Below are positions 8,549-16,541 of a stretch of DNA of 64,000 bases, in pieces. The position numbers and the translations under genes were made by a program. A model generated the notes under the pieces. It searched no databases. It was not told where the DNA came from and was given only the letters and a program-made list of their open reading frames with translations. This DNA is from Nodularia sphaerocarpa UHCC 0038 (GTDB taxonomy: Bacteria > Cyanobacteriota > Cyanobacteriia > Cyanobacteriales > Nostocaceae): NCBI RefSeq assembly GCF_022376295.1, contig NZ_CP060140.1, forward strand, positions 3,910,356 to 3,974,355, read 5' to 3'. How positions within the stretch are numbered: position 1 is the first letter of the stretch; every line of letters begins with the position of its first letter.

Positions 8549-9397
8549 TTAATTCAGGTTTATTGGTGTATTTTCATTATTGTCTGTAGATTCTAAAACT
8601 TCATCTTCTAAAGCCTTGCGAGCAACTTTAGTGACATAAACTGTCACAGCAACTGTAGCAATAAAACCAATGATGCGAATTGCCCACTGTACACCAGGGT
8701 TATCGGGTTGAGCCTCAGTACCGATTGTGGCAATGTTACCAGCGAAGGAACCGATATAAACATACATAATTGTGCCGGGAATCATGCCAACGGAACCAAG
8801 AAAGTAGTCTTTGAGGGAAACGCCTGTCACGCCATAAGCATAGTTCAATAAGTTGAAGGGGAAGATAGGAGAAAGTCGCGTTAGCAGGACAATTTTTAAT
8901 CCTTCCCTGCCTACAGCTTCATCAATCGCCCGGAATTTGTTATTACCTGCGATTTTCTTGGCAACCCAACCCCTCGCCAAATAACGCCCGACGAGGAAAG
9001 CGGCGGTTGCTCCTATGGTTGCACCAATGAAGACATAAATCGAACCCATAACCACGCCAAAGACAACACCCGCACCCAGTGTCAGAATTGACCCTGGTAA
9101 AAAGGCGACAGTGGCAACGATATAAAGTAGGATAAATGCCAATGCTCCTACAGCACCCAAACCATCAATCCACTGCAAAGCATTTCGCAACCATAGTTGG
9201 GGATTAAATCCTGACGCATTTTGAGCAGATTCTTGTCCCCAAGCTGGTTCTGCGGTAAATATCAAGGAAATACCAAATGCTACCAGCATGATAAAAGCAA
9301 ATTTAATCAGCTTTTGCCAATTCTTTGTGAAGATATCTGCAATAGTTGGCTTTTGATGTTTGGGAATGAACAAATTAGTTATTGCAGGTTTTAACAT
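8549..9397 (-). CDS. TVP38/TMEM64 family (VTT/DedA-like) inner-membrane protein
   Basis: The 282-residue polytopic membrane protein carries the VTT/SNARE-associated domain. Hydrophobic segments lie at about 32-52, 85-105, 112-140 and 240-262. The central FLPGSILTLGAGVVFG and RLSPIFPFNLLNYAYG motifs are characteristic. The family is thought to act in membrane homeostasis or lipid/ion transport; the exact substrate is not established. It is the first gene of the minus-strand block with the peroxiredoxin and the flavoprotein. A 36-nt gap separates its stop from the peroxiredoxin start. Confidence 0.88.
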   Translation of the reverse strand: MLKPAITNLFIPKHQKPTIADIFTKNWQKLIKFAFIMLVAFGISLIFTAEPAWGQESAQNASGFNPQLWLRNALQWIDGLGAVGALAFILLYIVATVAFLPGSILTLGAGVVFGVVMGSIYVFIGATIGATAAFLVGRYLARGWVAKKIAGNNKFRAIDEAVGREGLKIVLLTRLSPIFPFNLLNYAYGVTGVSLKDYFLGSVGMIPGTIMYVYIGSFAGNIATIGTEAQPDNPGVQWAIRIIGFIATVAVTVYVTKVARKALEDEVLESTDNNENTPINLN

Positions 9398-9583
9398 AAG
9401 TAATTTTTCTCTATAAAATAGTTGTGTTTACAGCTTTCTGGGCTAGATGTGCTAACTTGTCAATTGTTTGCAAGTTAGTATTATGATCAATCATCCTGGA
9501 AATCACATCCAAATACAAGTAATAACCCAGAATCCCCCGTTATTCATGCGGGGGAATGCGTCAAATAAAATTGGTATTACCTA

Positions 9584-9733
9584 TTAAAGTTTTGGGAATT
9601 TACCCATGAGGTGAGTCAAGGTAATTTTGCCCATTTCACCGGGCATTTGACCATAAGTTTTGTTATCTGCGTGGTAGGCAATTGCTAGCATTTGATAATT
9701 ATTATTGGTGGGTACGGTAATAGTTGTAGTGTC
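9584..9733 (-). pseudogene. Possible truncated coding remnant
   Basis: About 48 sense codons end in TAA at 9584-9586 and read as a plausible protein tail (TVPTNNNYQMLAIAYHAD, then GQMPGEMGKITLTHLMGKF). The frame is closed upstream by a TGA and has no convincing start. Repeat-like DNA begins just beyond. I do not recognise the family. It may be the 3' end of a gene destroyed by repeat insertion, or chance. Confidence 0.3.
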
Positions 9734-9780
9734 TCAAATAGAGGACTAAAGTTTTCACTACGAACTTTGAAAAGTCTAAT

Positions 9781-9980
9781 TTATTACTAACCCTGGCGAC
9801 TAGAAGTCGCGACTACACAGACGAAACCCACCTGCGTGGGTTAAAAACCTTAATTTTTCATTAGTCCAGGTCGCTGGACTTCCCTACGGGAAGCCGCTAC
9901 GCGTCATGCTTGTGTAGTAGCGTATCGCTAACGCGAAGCGTAGCCATATTATATTCGCCCAAAACTTTTAAAACATCCTG
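9781..9980 (-). repeat. Right copy of an inverted repeat pair
   Basis: The reverse complement of this segment matches 5987-6140, from AGGATGTTTTAAAAG to AGTCGCCAGGG. It is about 45 bp longer because of extra sequence around TAGCGATACGCTACTACACA. The two copies bracket the three-gene redox block 6353-9397 and point in opposite directions. Confidence 0.75.
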
Positions 9981-10121
9981 TTAGAGTGCAGATTGAATTA
10001 TTTCTGCGTATTGTTTTTTCGATTTTAAGCCTGTAATCTGTGATCATACTGGCTAATCTTTCAGTAATACTACTGTGGGAGCGCTTTTGACACTATATTT
10101 AATCACCAGATTCTCGACCAT
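9981..10121 (-). pseudogene. Broken thioredoxin-like gene downstream of ccdA
   Basis: A strong AGGAGG ribosome-binding site and an ATG at 10119-10121 sit 2 nt after the ccdA stop. The reading frame gives a 22-residue peptide ending SAPTVVLLKD, the late thioredoxin segment with the cis-Pro, and then stops at 10053. A second frame continues with SKKQYAEIIQSAL to a stop at 9981-9983, resembling a thioredoxin C-terminal helix. No CxxC is present. I read this as a truncated and frameshifted thioredoxin once co-expressed with ccdA. The repeat at 9781-9980 abuts its end. Confidence 0.55.
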
Positions 10122-10123
10122 GA

Positions 10124-10975
10124 TTAACCTCCTACAAACCATTGAGTGCCAGTAAATAGGTAATATGCTCCAGTCAGAATTAGCGCCACACTGCCAAAGC
10201 GGATAATTCCCTCGGAATGTTTTAACAACTTATTACTTTGTTTAGCCAGTCCCGTAAATAAACTCGCGAAGAAAATCAGGAGAGTATAACCCAGCGCATA
10301 ACTAACCATCGTCAGTGTCCCCAATACCTGCGAACCTGTGGCCGCCGCAGCAGCCAGCACAGCAAACAGCACCGGACTAGCACAGGGAGAACTCACCAGG
10401 GCAAAAGTCAAACCCACGCCATAAGGGCCAGCCTGGGGGAGATTCACATTCATCTGCGGTAGGGGCAATTGTACCACCCCCATCAACCACAGACCCATCA
10501 CAGCCATAATCACTCCCACGACAATATTTATATAGCCCCGGTAATCCACCATCACGGCTCCGGCGAAGGATGAGACTAAGCCAAACAGACTTAAAATTGT
10601 CACTGCTCCCAAAACAAACAAGCCAGCCTTACTAAACGCATCCCAACGAGAGTTAATTTTCAGTGTGCCGATGTAACTCAGGTTGACTGGCAAAAGTGCC
10701 AATATACAGGGAGATACACTAGCAAGTACCCCACCGATAAACGCCAAAGGCATCAATACCAAAGGATTTGCTGTATTTTGTTGGTCAAACCACTGTTGAT
10801 AACGGTTTTCTACAATGGAAATTACCCGTTCAACAGGGTGACTAATTACAGGTCCCAAGGTAATTACCAGAATCAGAGATAGCAATCCCAATCCACCGTA
10901 AACTAGCCATTTTTTCGATATTTTAGAACGCCGAGGAGCTTTCTCCTCAGTGGAAGACTGAGATATCTGTTTCAT
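10124..10975 (-). CDS. ccdA: Cytochrome c biogenesis protein CcdA family (thiol-disulfide transporter)
   Basis: The 283-residue polytopic membrane protein is of the CcdA/DsbD-beta family. Such proteins carry reducing equivalents across the membrane from cytoplasmic thioredoxin to extracytoplasmic thiol proteins. The two conserved cysteines are visible: Cys90 in SVSPCILALLP and Cys198 in SSPCASPVL. A leading membrane anchor (about 23-45) and a soluble segment precede the canonical six-helix core (about 74-283). It lies 11 nt downstream of a thioredoxin-like lipoprotein gene, its likely redox partner, and 2 nt upstream of a thioredoxin remnant. This is a typical transmembrane thiol-relay operon. 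Confidence 0.9.
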   Translation of the reverse strand: MKQISQSSTEEKAPRRSKISKKWLVYGGLGLLSLILVITLGPVISHPVERVISIVENRYQQWFDQQNTANPLVLMPLAFIGGVLASVSPCILALLPVNLSYIGTLKINSRWDAFSKAGLFVLGAVTILSLFGLVSSFAGAVMVDYRGYINIVVGVIMAVMGLWLMGVVQLPLPQMNVNLPQAGPYGVGLTFALVSSPCASPVLFAVLAAAAATGSQVLGTLTMVSYALGYTLLIFFASLFTGLAKQSNKLLKHSEGIIRFGSVALILTGAYYLFTGTQWFVGG

Positions 10976-10986
10976 TTTTCGTTGGC

Positions 10987-11535
10987 TTATTGAGTCAAAG
11001 CAGTATCAAGAATTGTTTTGTAATCTGCTAAATTCGGATTGTTGCGGTGCTGTGCTAAGATTTTCCCGGTTTTAGGCTCAACGATGGTCAGCATTCCTGT
11101 TTGAGACTTATTGGCAGATAAAAATTCGCTTAGTCCTAGTTCTTTTGCTTTCGCTTCCGCTTGTGCTGTGGTGGCTTTATCGCTAACATCCAAAACTACA
11201 AAATGGACTTTTCCTTCATAGTCTTTTTCCAGTTGTGATAATGTCGGCGCAATATTCTTGCAGGCGGCGCACCAGGTAGCAAACACATCTACCAATACTG
11301 GTTTATCCTGAATTTCTTGGGCTAGGGGTCCTCCTATAGATTTGGCTTTAGCAGCGCAGGGATTTTTAGACGCACAGGGGTTTTTAGACGCGCAGGGATT
11401 TGACTGAGCAACATCTGTAGTTGATGGAGTTTGATTCTGAGAAATATTATCTGAGTTCGCTGCGCCGCATGATACTGTCAAAACCAGTCCACTCAAACAC
11501 ACTAGACTTAACAAAAATTTGCTTGATTTGTACAT
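10987..11535 (-). CDS. Thioredoxin-like lipoprotein with NPCASK repeats
   Basis: The 182-residue protein has an N-terminal signal ending LTVSC, so Cys23 is a plausible lipidated cysteine. A linker contains three consecutive six-residue repeats, NPCASK, NPCASK and NPCAAK (Cys48, 54, 60). A thioredoxin domain (about 68-182) follows with active site WCAAC (Cys89/Cys92), where a reductant would be supplied by the CcdA partner encoded next. The three-Cys repeat may bind metal or heme or act as an extra thiol store; that is inference. The ribosome-binding site is GAGGAAAAG just before the ATG. The gene is divergent from the sigma-factor gene across a 294-bp intergenic region. Confidence 0.87.
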   Translation of the reverse strand: MYKSSKFLLSLVCLSGLVLTVSCGAANSDNISQNQTPSTTDVAQSNPCASKNPCASKNPCAAKAKSIGGPLAQEIQDKPVLVDVFATWCAACKNIAPTLSQLEKDYEGKVHFVVLDVSDKATTAQAEAKAKELGLSEFLSANKSQTGMLTIVEPKTGKILAQHRNNPNLADYKTILDTALTQ

Positions 11536-11829
11536 TCTTCTTTTCCTCAGGCTTCAACGATATAGTTCTGCCACAATGCAGCTTAGAATTTATTTCCAGT
11601 TGTTTCCCTAGTTTAGGGATGGTAACTGTGAATTGTGGCGCATCTGTTTATAAGACGAGTGAAGATCAGAATTGGATTTAATTAAATTTTAAAATTTAGC
11701 AATCCGATCGCATGATCCCAGTCGTCATCATAATAGATGGTATTTTTCAGAGGAAATGGACAGAGGTGATGGAACAAAGATTATCACTCACTGGCTCCGA
11801 TACCTGTTCAGTCCTGTTTTTAACACAGC

Positions 11830-12435
11830 ATGGAGCCTAAACTTCCCCAGCCAAATTCCAGCGAACCTTCATCTACTACCGATGAAGCTTTATTTGTGGC
11901 GCTCAAAAATGGTGACTCCTCAGCATTAAGCATTTTGTTTAATCGTCATGGTCGTTTGGTATATGGGTTAGCGTTGAAAATATTGGCTAATTCCCAAGAA
12001 GCCGAAGATTTAACTCAAGAAATTTTTCTGACGCTGTGGCGAAAAGCATCTAGTAATCCAGATTGTCGCTTTTTTGTGCGCTATCTGGTAACTGTAACGC
12101 GATCGCGCGCCATTGATAAACTGCGCGATCGCACCAGACAACTCAAACTTGTGGAACGGTGGGGACAAACAATGTCGAGTCAAGCAACACCTTCTCCAAC
12201 GCCTGTTGAGCAAGCAACCTTTGCAGAGCGCTCAGGGCGAATTTACAATGCTTTGGCGCAACTCCCTGAAAAACAGCGCCAAGTAATTGAACTGGCTTAT
12301 AACCAAGGATTAAGTCAGTCAGAAATTGCCAAACAAATTGACATCCCTCTAGGTACAGTCAAAACCTGCACCCGTCAAGGATTATTAAAACTCAAACGCA
12401 TTTTACTAGATTCGGATTTATCAATATATGAATAA
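11830..12435 (+). CDS. ECF-type sigma-70 family RNA polymerase sigma factor
   Basis: The 201-residue protein has sigma region 2 at about 23-100 (LFNRHGRLVYGLALKIL, AEDLTQEIFLTLWRKA) and region 4 at about 140-195. Region 4 has helix-turn-helix LSQSEIAKQIDIPLGTVKT after QLPEKQRQVIELAY. Regions 1.1 and 3 are absent, as in group 4 (ECF) factors. It overlaps the next gene by 8 bp, and that gene encodes a membrane anti-sigma factor. The pair is therefore a signal-responsive transcription module, resembling SigK/RskA-type pairs. The divergent thioredoxin-ccdA operon is an obvious candidate target, but no matching promoter was demonstrated. Confidence 0.92.
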   Translation: MEPKLPQPNSSEPSSTTDEALFVALKNGDSSALSILFNRHGRLVYGLALKILANSQEAEDLTQEIFLTLWRKASSNPDCRFFVRYLVTVTRSRAIDKLRDRTRQLKLVERWGQTMSSQATPSPTPVEQATFAERSGRIYNALAQLPEKQRQVIELAYNQGLSQSEIAKQIDIPLGTVKTCTRQGLLKLKRILLDSDLSIYE

Positions 12436-13258
12436 ATCTTTCGATCCAGAACACATCAAAAATCTGGCTGCGGGGTTTGTCGTAGATGATCTCACCCCTG
12501 AAGAAACCGAAGAGTTTCGGCTGTTACTTGATCAGCATCCAGAACTTGTAGCTGAAGTTGACGATTTACAGGAAGTTCTACGACAAGTTTTAGATGGTTT
12601 CACCGAAGTAGAAGCCCCAGCCCATTTACTACCAAAAATTATCGAACAAGCTGAAGGTTCTACCAGACAATCTACTGTTGTCGAGCGACATTTATCAGGA
12701 GTTGCTACGCGAAACTCCACAGGAGTCGCTACGCGATCGCCTCGAAGATGGATTAAAATTGCTGGTAGTATAGCAGCTTTGTTTGTCGTAGTTCTAGGAG
12801 TCGATAACTATCGGCTGCGTCAAAATCTGGGTATTGTTACAGCAGATAACCAGCGTTTACGCCAAGATTTTACTCAAGCTCAAATGGTTAAAAGCCTACT
12901 TCAAAATTCGCAAACGCGATTATTTACTTTCCAAGGAGTCAACTCAACAGAGAACAGTTCAGGAAGCGTGATTATAAATCCTGAGAAAGAAAAAGCGGTG
13001 ATGGTTTTCCAAAATCTTCCCGCCCCCCCTCCCGGATATTTTTACTTTTTGTGGACAGTTGTCGCCAAGGAAAAGTTACCCTGTGGTAAAGTTAAGCCTT
13101 CTTATTGGGGAACTGCTTCCCATGAGTTAGCATTTACTCCTCAAATGTACAAAGAATTTTATCACCCAGAATTTTCCGGGCTAGTAATCACCTTGGAAAC
13201 AGACCCCAATGTTTCTCGTCCCACCGGAACAGTAGTCATGCAAAGTTCACAAATTTAA
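12428..13258 (+). CDS. Membrane-anchored anti-sigma factor (RskA-like)
   Basis: The 276-residue protein has an N-terminal cytoplasmic sigma-binding region (DDLTPEETEEFRLLLDQHPE, about 20-39), a single transmembrane helix at about 109-126, a short coiled coil (NQRLRQDFTQAQMVKSLLQ), and a C-terminal extracytoplasmic RskA-type domain (about 155-276). It would sequester the upstream sigma factor until a signal triggers its release. No HxxxCxxC zinc anti-sigma motif is present. The juxtamembrane linker contains a duplicated GVATR peptide (91-95 and 99-103), encoded by a direct DNA repeat around GTTGCTACGCG/GTCGCTACGCG that resembles local intergenic repeats. It is translationally coupled to the sigma gene by an overlap. 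Confidence 0.87.
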   Translation: MNKSFDPEHIKNLAAGFVVDDLTPEETEEFRLLLDQHPELVAEVDDLQEVLRQVLDGFTEVEAPAHLLPKIIEQAEGSTRQSTVVERHLSGVATRNSTGVATRSPRRWIKIAGSIAALFVVVLGVDNYRLRQNLGIVTADNQRLRQDFTQAQMVKSLLQNSQTRLFTFQGVNSTENSSGSVIINPEKEKAVMVFQNLPAPPPGYFYFLWTVVAKEKLPCGKVKPSYWGTASHELAFTPQMYKEFYHPEFSGLVITLETDPNVSRPTGTVVMQSSQI

Positions 13259-13628
13259 CATCTAGGACTTAGGCACCTGGCACACAAAATTTGTAGGGTG
13301 TGTGACGCTGCGAAAATATATCCCACAGCAAATTAGTATTTGTAGCGTCACAGTGTCAACGATGATTTTCGCACGGGCATAAGTCTTATTTGATGGAATC
13401 TCACACCATTTGAAAAATATTGGATAAATTTACTGTAAAATCCGACATGCTCGCTCGGTGGAGTGTAGATAAGTATTGAGGAACATCAATTGCACACTCG
13501 CTCCTCGCTGAATCAGTCAGGAAGGTGATTATGTGTGCAATTGAATTTGCTTATTTACTAGTGGGTTACGAGAAATTACTACACCAAATAGTTAATTTCA
13601 TACCAAGTGATTGAGGATATTTAGAGTA
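13259..13628. other. Intergenic region, no gene seen
   Basis: This holds imperfect inverted repeats (TAGGGTGTGTGACGCTGCGAAAA with TTTGTAGCGTCACAGTG and GATGATTTTCGCA) and a diverged GCTCGGTGG/TCGCTCCTCGCTG segment. There is no credible ORF or recognisable RNA. Confidence 0.5.
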
Positions 13629-15185
13629 ATGGTTGGTTTGTTCTTAGAGAGTAACAAGGTGTGGCAAAGGAATTTATTGCTTGTATCCATGAGCATAGAA
13701 ATAGCTAGTGTATTTTGTAGCTCACCAGTAAAAGCTGCAAGCTTAGTCACTGAGTGGAACGAAGTGGCTCTACAAGCAATACGAGACACACGTACCGCTC
13801 CAACAGTGGTAGCACGTAATCTTGCTATTGTACACACAGGCATATTTGATGCTTGGGCTGCTTATGATTCCAAAGCCGTTGGCACTACTTTAGGAGGAAC
13901 TCTGCGCCGTTCTGCAACAGAGCGCACTATAGAGAATAAAGAAGAAGCAATTAGCTTTGCAGCTTATCGCACTTTAGTAGACTTGTTCCCTACTCAGGTG
14001 AATGCATTCGATATGAAGATGACTAGCCTAGGCTACGATCCTACGAATACTTCTACTGATACCAGTACAGCCATTGGCATCGGTAACCTAGTAGCCAAGA
14101 GCTTACTCGATTTTCGACAAAACGATGGTTCCAACCAGTTAGGCAATCTTACCCCCTCTGGCATACCCTATGCTGATTATACTGGTTATCAACCTGTGAA
14201 TACCCCTGATCAAGTCAATGATATTAATCGCTGGCAACCATTACGGGTTTCCGATGGGCAGGGGGGTTTTGTGGAGCAAAAATTCTTGACTCCTCAATGG
14301 CGAAATGTTACACCCTTTGCACTGTCATCTTGGGACGAATTTTTGCCTCCCCCTCCAAAAACCATTGAATCCGATCCTGAAGGATTTAGACAGCAGGCTC
14401 AAGAAATCATCGATATCAGTGCCAATCTGACTGACAAGCAAAAAGTGATCGCTGAATATTGGGCAGATGCTCCCCAGTCTGAATTACCTCCTGGCCACTG
14501 GAATCTTTTTGCAAAAACAGTTTCCGACCGCGATAACCATAATCTAGATGATGATGTCAAGTTATTTTTCAGTTTAAATAACAGCATGTTAGATGCTAGT
14601 ATCGCTACCTGGGGAGCTAAGGAATTCTATGATTCTGTCCGTCCAGTCGCAGCAATTAACGAATTGTTTAGAGACCAAGAAATTGTCGCTTGGGGTGGAC
14701 CAAACCTAGGTACCCAGACAATTTTAGGACAAGACTGGCGGCCTTATCAGGCAGAGACAGTAGTTACACCGCCTTTCGCTGAACATACTTCGGGACACAG
14801 TGCTTTTAGTGCCGCAGGTGCTGAAATTTTCAAACTATTTACCGGCAGTGATTTCTTTGGTGGATCAGCTATCATACCAGCCGGAACATTCGCGTTCGAG
14901 GATAATTTACCAGGGGAAGATATTACACTCCTTTGGGAAACCTTCACTGATGCAGCCGATGAAGCTGGAATTTCTCGTCTCTATGGTGGTATTCACTTTA
15001 GAGACGGTGATATCAACGGACGTATATTAGGGCGACAAGTTGCTACTAAAGCGTGGAATCAGGCACAAAGCTTCATCTCACCTACTCAAGTTCCTGAATC
15101 TTCTACTAATGTGGGACTTCTTTTGTTGGGTGCTTTCGGTGTAGGTTCAACCTTTAAGGGTTGCCTTGACCGCTCCCAGGCTTAA
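13629..15185 (+). CDS. Vanadium-dependent haloperoxidase/PAP2-fold protein with PEP-CTERM sorting tail
   Basis: The 518-residue secreted protein starts at the ATG at 13629; a TTG 18 nt upstream is the less likely alternative. A signal peptide of about 36 residues ends SSPVKA. The acid-phosphatase/haloperoxidase vanadate or phosphate pocket is complete: KEFYDSVRP (Lys and Arg, about 331-339), EHTSGHSAFS (Ser-Gly-His, about 385-394) and SRLYGGIHFRDG (Arg and His, about 449-460). The C-terminus is a PEP-CTERM-like exosortase signal: VPESSTN, the hydrophobic stretch VGLLLLGAFGVG, then a basic tail. The protein is thus probably processed by an exosortase at the membrane or cell surface. It could be a haloperoxidase or a phosphatase. 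It is monocistronic, with a terminator at 15213. Confidence 0.87.
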   Translation: MVGLFLESNKVWQRNLLLVSMSIEIASVFCSSPVKAASLVTEWNEVALQAIRDTRTAPTVVARNLAIVHTGIFDAWAAYDSKAVGTTLGGTLRRSATERTIENKEEAISFAAYRTLVDLFPTQVNAFDMKMTSLGYDPTNTSTDTSTAIGIGNLVAKSLLDFRQNDGSNQLGNLTPSGIPYADYTGYQPVNTPDQVNDINRWQPLRVSDGQGGFVEQKFLTPQWRNVTPFALSSWDEFLPPPPKTIESDPEGFRQQAQEIIDISANLTDKQKVIAEYWADAPQSELPPGHWNLFAKTVSDRDNHNLDDDVKLFFSLNNSMLDASIATWGAKEFYDSVRPVAAINELFRDQEIVAWGGPNLGTQTILGQDWRPYQAETVVTPPFAEHTSGHSAFSAAGAEIFKLFTGSDFFGGSAIIPAGTFAFEDNLPGEDITLLWETFTDAADEAGISRLYGGIHFRDGDINGRILGRQVATKAWNQAQSFISPTQVPESSTNVGLLLLGAFGVGSTFKGCLDRSQA

Positions 15186-15212
15186 AAGCACGGGGATTCT
15201 AAACTGTTGCTA

Positions 15213-15246
15213 CGAGGGAGGCTAAAGCCGTCCCTCGGCGCTTTTT
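15213..15246 (+). terminator. Hairpin terminator
   Basis: CGAGGGA-GGCT and AGCC-g-TCCCTCG form an 11-bp stem with one bulge, followed by CTTTTT. It lies 28 bp after the haloperoxidase-like gene. Confidence 0.7.
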
Positions 15247-15498
15247 AGTTTTGGTTTCCCAGATACGAAATCTGGTAGCAAGGGTCAATTTTAGGGTTTA
15301 TCATTCACTATTGGTATGGCTTTAATAGCTATTGATATGAAAATATTTTCAAGTATTTTAGAATATACCACACTTCTTTCCTCATAGCGGCAGAAGTTGT
15401 GGATTTTGGATCAGCGATGATCGCCTGGATAAGAACTTAGGTCAAAAATAAGCTATTTTCCTGGATATTTTTGAAGTTTTATCTACTTAAAAGCGGCA

Positions 15499-16125
15499 TC
15501 AAAAAATTTTCTGACTAGAGGTAATTGGATCGAATTCAAATCGCTGTTGATAGTTGGTTTCGCCATACAAATTAAAGCTAATGGTCGGTTGATCACCGAG
15601 TGCTTCAACATGATGAATAGCATCAGGAGTAAAGCCGATAATTTCGCCTGGAGTTAAAATAATATCTCCGGCTTTTTCAATGCTACCGTTATTATCAGTC
15701 CGTCTCCAAAGCGTATTTTTTTCTTCTCCACTAATCAGGGCGACAACTCCCCAAGTAGCATGGTTATGAATCGGCGAAACTTGTCCTGGTAACCAGGCTA
15801 CTGTCTGCACCGTCAAGGGAAAATCCGGCTCATCATATAGTGTAAGTACAGACCAGCCTGTTTGTGGATTTGGTTCGAGATATTCACCTTGTAACCATTC
15901 CGAACTGGTCAATAATCGCCGCACTAGGGGAAAAATTGCTTGGAGTCGCAGGCGATAGCTGCGCTCGCCGGAGGCATCGCTCTTGAATTTATGAAGGACA
16001 TCTTCAAGATCCGTTAAAAACCGATAAAGTCGATATTGACCTGTAAATAATTCTAAATTATCTGCCGATGCTTCCCAAGCTTCAAACTTACCATCATCAG
16101 CTACTAACCAATCTGGACTAAACAT
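15499..16125 (-). CDS. Cysteine dioxygenase-like cupin protein
   Basis: The 208-residue protein has a single cupin barrel resembling the cysteine dioxygenase/COG5553 group of non-heme iron enzymes. The metal-binding motif is PIHNHATWGVV with His120 and His122; the third histidine is His171 or His172 in AIHHVEAL. The N-terminal 90 residues are a helical extension (LYRFLTDLEDVLHKF). The exact thiol substrate cannot be told from the sequence, so it may be a cysteine dioxygenase or a related thiol dioxygenase. It stands alone on the minus strand, with no obvious operon partner. The ATG start is at 16123-16125. Confidence 0.8.
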   Translation of the reverse strand: MFSPDWLVADDGKFEAWEASADNLELFTGQYRLYRFLTDLEDVLHKFKSDASGERSYRLRLQAIFPLVRRLLTSSEWLQGEYLEPNPQTGWSVLTLYDEPDFPLTVQTVAWLPGQVSPIHNHATWGVVALISGEEKNTLWRRTDNNGSIEKAGDIILTPGEIIGFTPDAIHHVEALGDQPTISFNLYGETNYQQRFEFDPITSSQKIF

Positions 16126-16241
16126 ATCTTTTCAGGATCGTTATATCTGGGAAACCGCACGCCTCAAGTCAAACTCAACTTAACTTGCTCATCTCCAGCA
16201 TACCCCGCTATTTACGGAGTAATTTTAGTAGTCCCAAAAAC

Positions 16242-16353
16242 TGGCGTTGCTGATTTGAAGTATGAACACGATTTGTGATGATGTCAAAACCCCTGTAGAG
16301 ACGTTCCATGGAACGTCTCTACATTTAAATTCATACTCTGATTCAGCAACGCC
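16242..16353. repeat. 112-bp element with GGCGTTGC inverted ends
   Basis: The left end TGGCGTTGCTGATTTGAAG, followed by TATGAA, is mirrored by the right end TTCATACTCTGATTCAGC followed by AACGCC. The 30-bp palindrome 16294-16323 sits inside, so one repeat is nested in another. A deleted 43-bp version lacking the insert is at 56644-56686. Confidence 0.7.
16294..16323. repeat. 30-bp perfect palindrome, copy 1 of 4
   Basis: The left arm is TGTAGAGACGTTCCA; the right arm is its exact reverse complement. Identical 30-bp copies lie at 21043, 28887 and 33680. Confidence 0.9.
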
Positions 16354-16541
16354 CAAAAATTTGGTCTAGGCTGGTCTAATTATGGTATAATATCCCGAAA
16401 ATAAATGCGTCTAAAAAGCAGCACAACTGTCTGAGTTCTGTGCCGCATAGTTTTTACTGATTTGAATGAATGTGTCCTACTTCCAAGCTAAGTATAAATT
16501 CAGTAGGGAATATGCAGAGATTAGTACATTGATACAGTACA

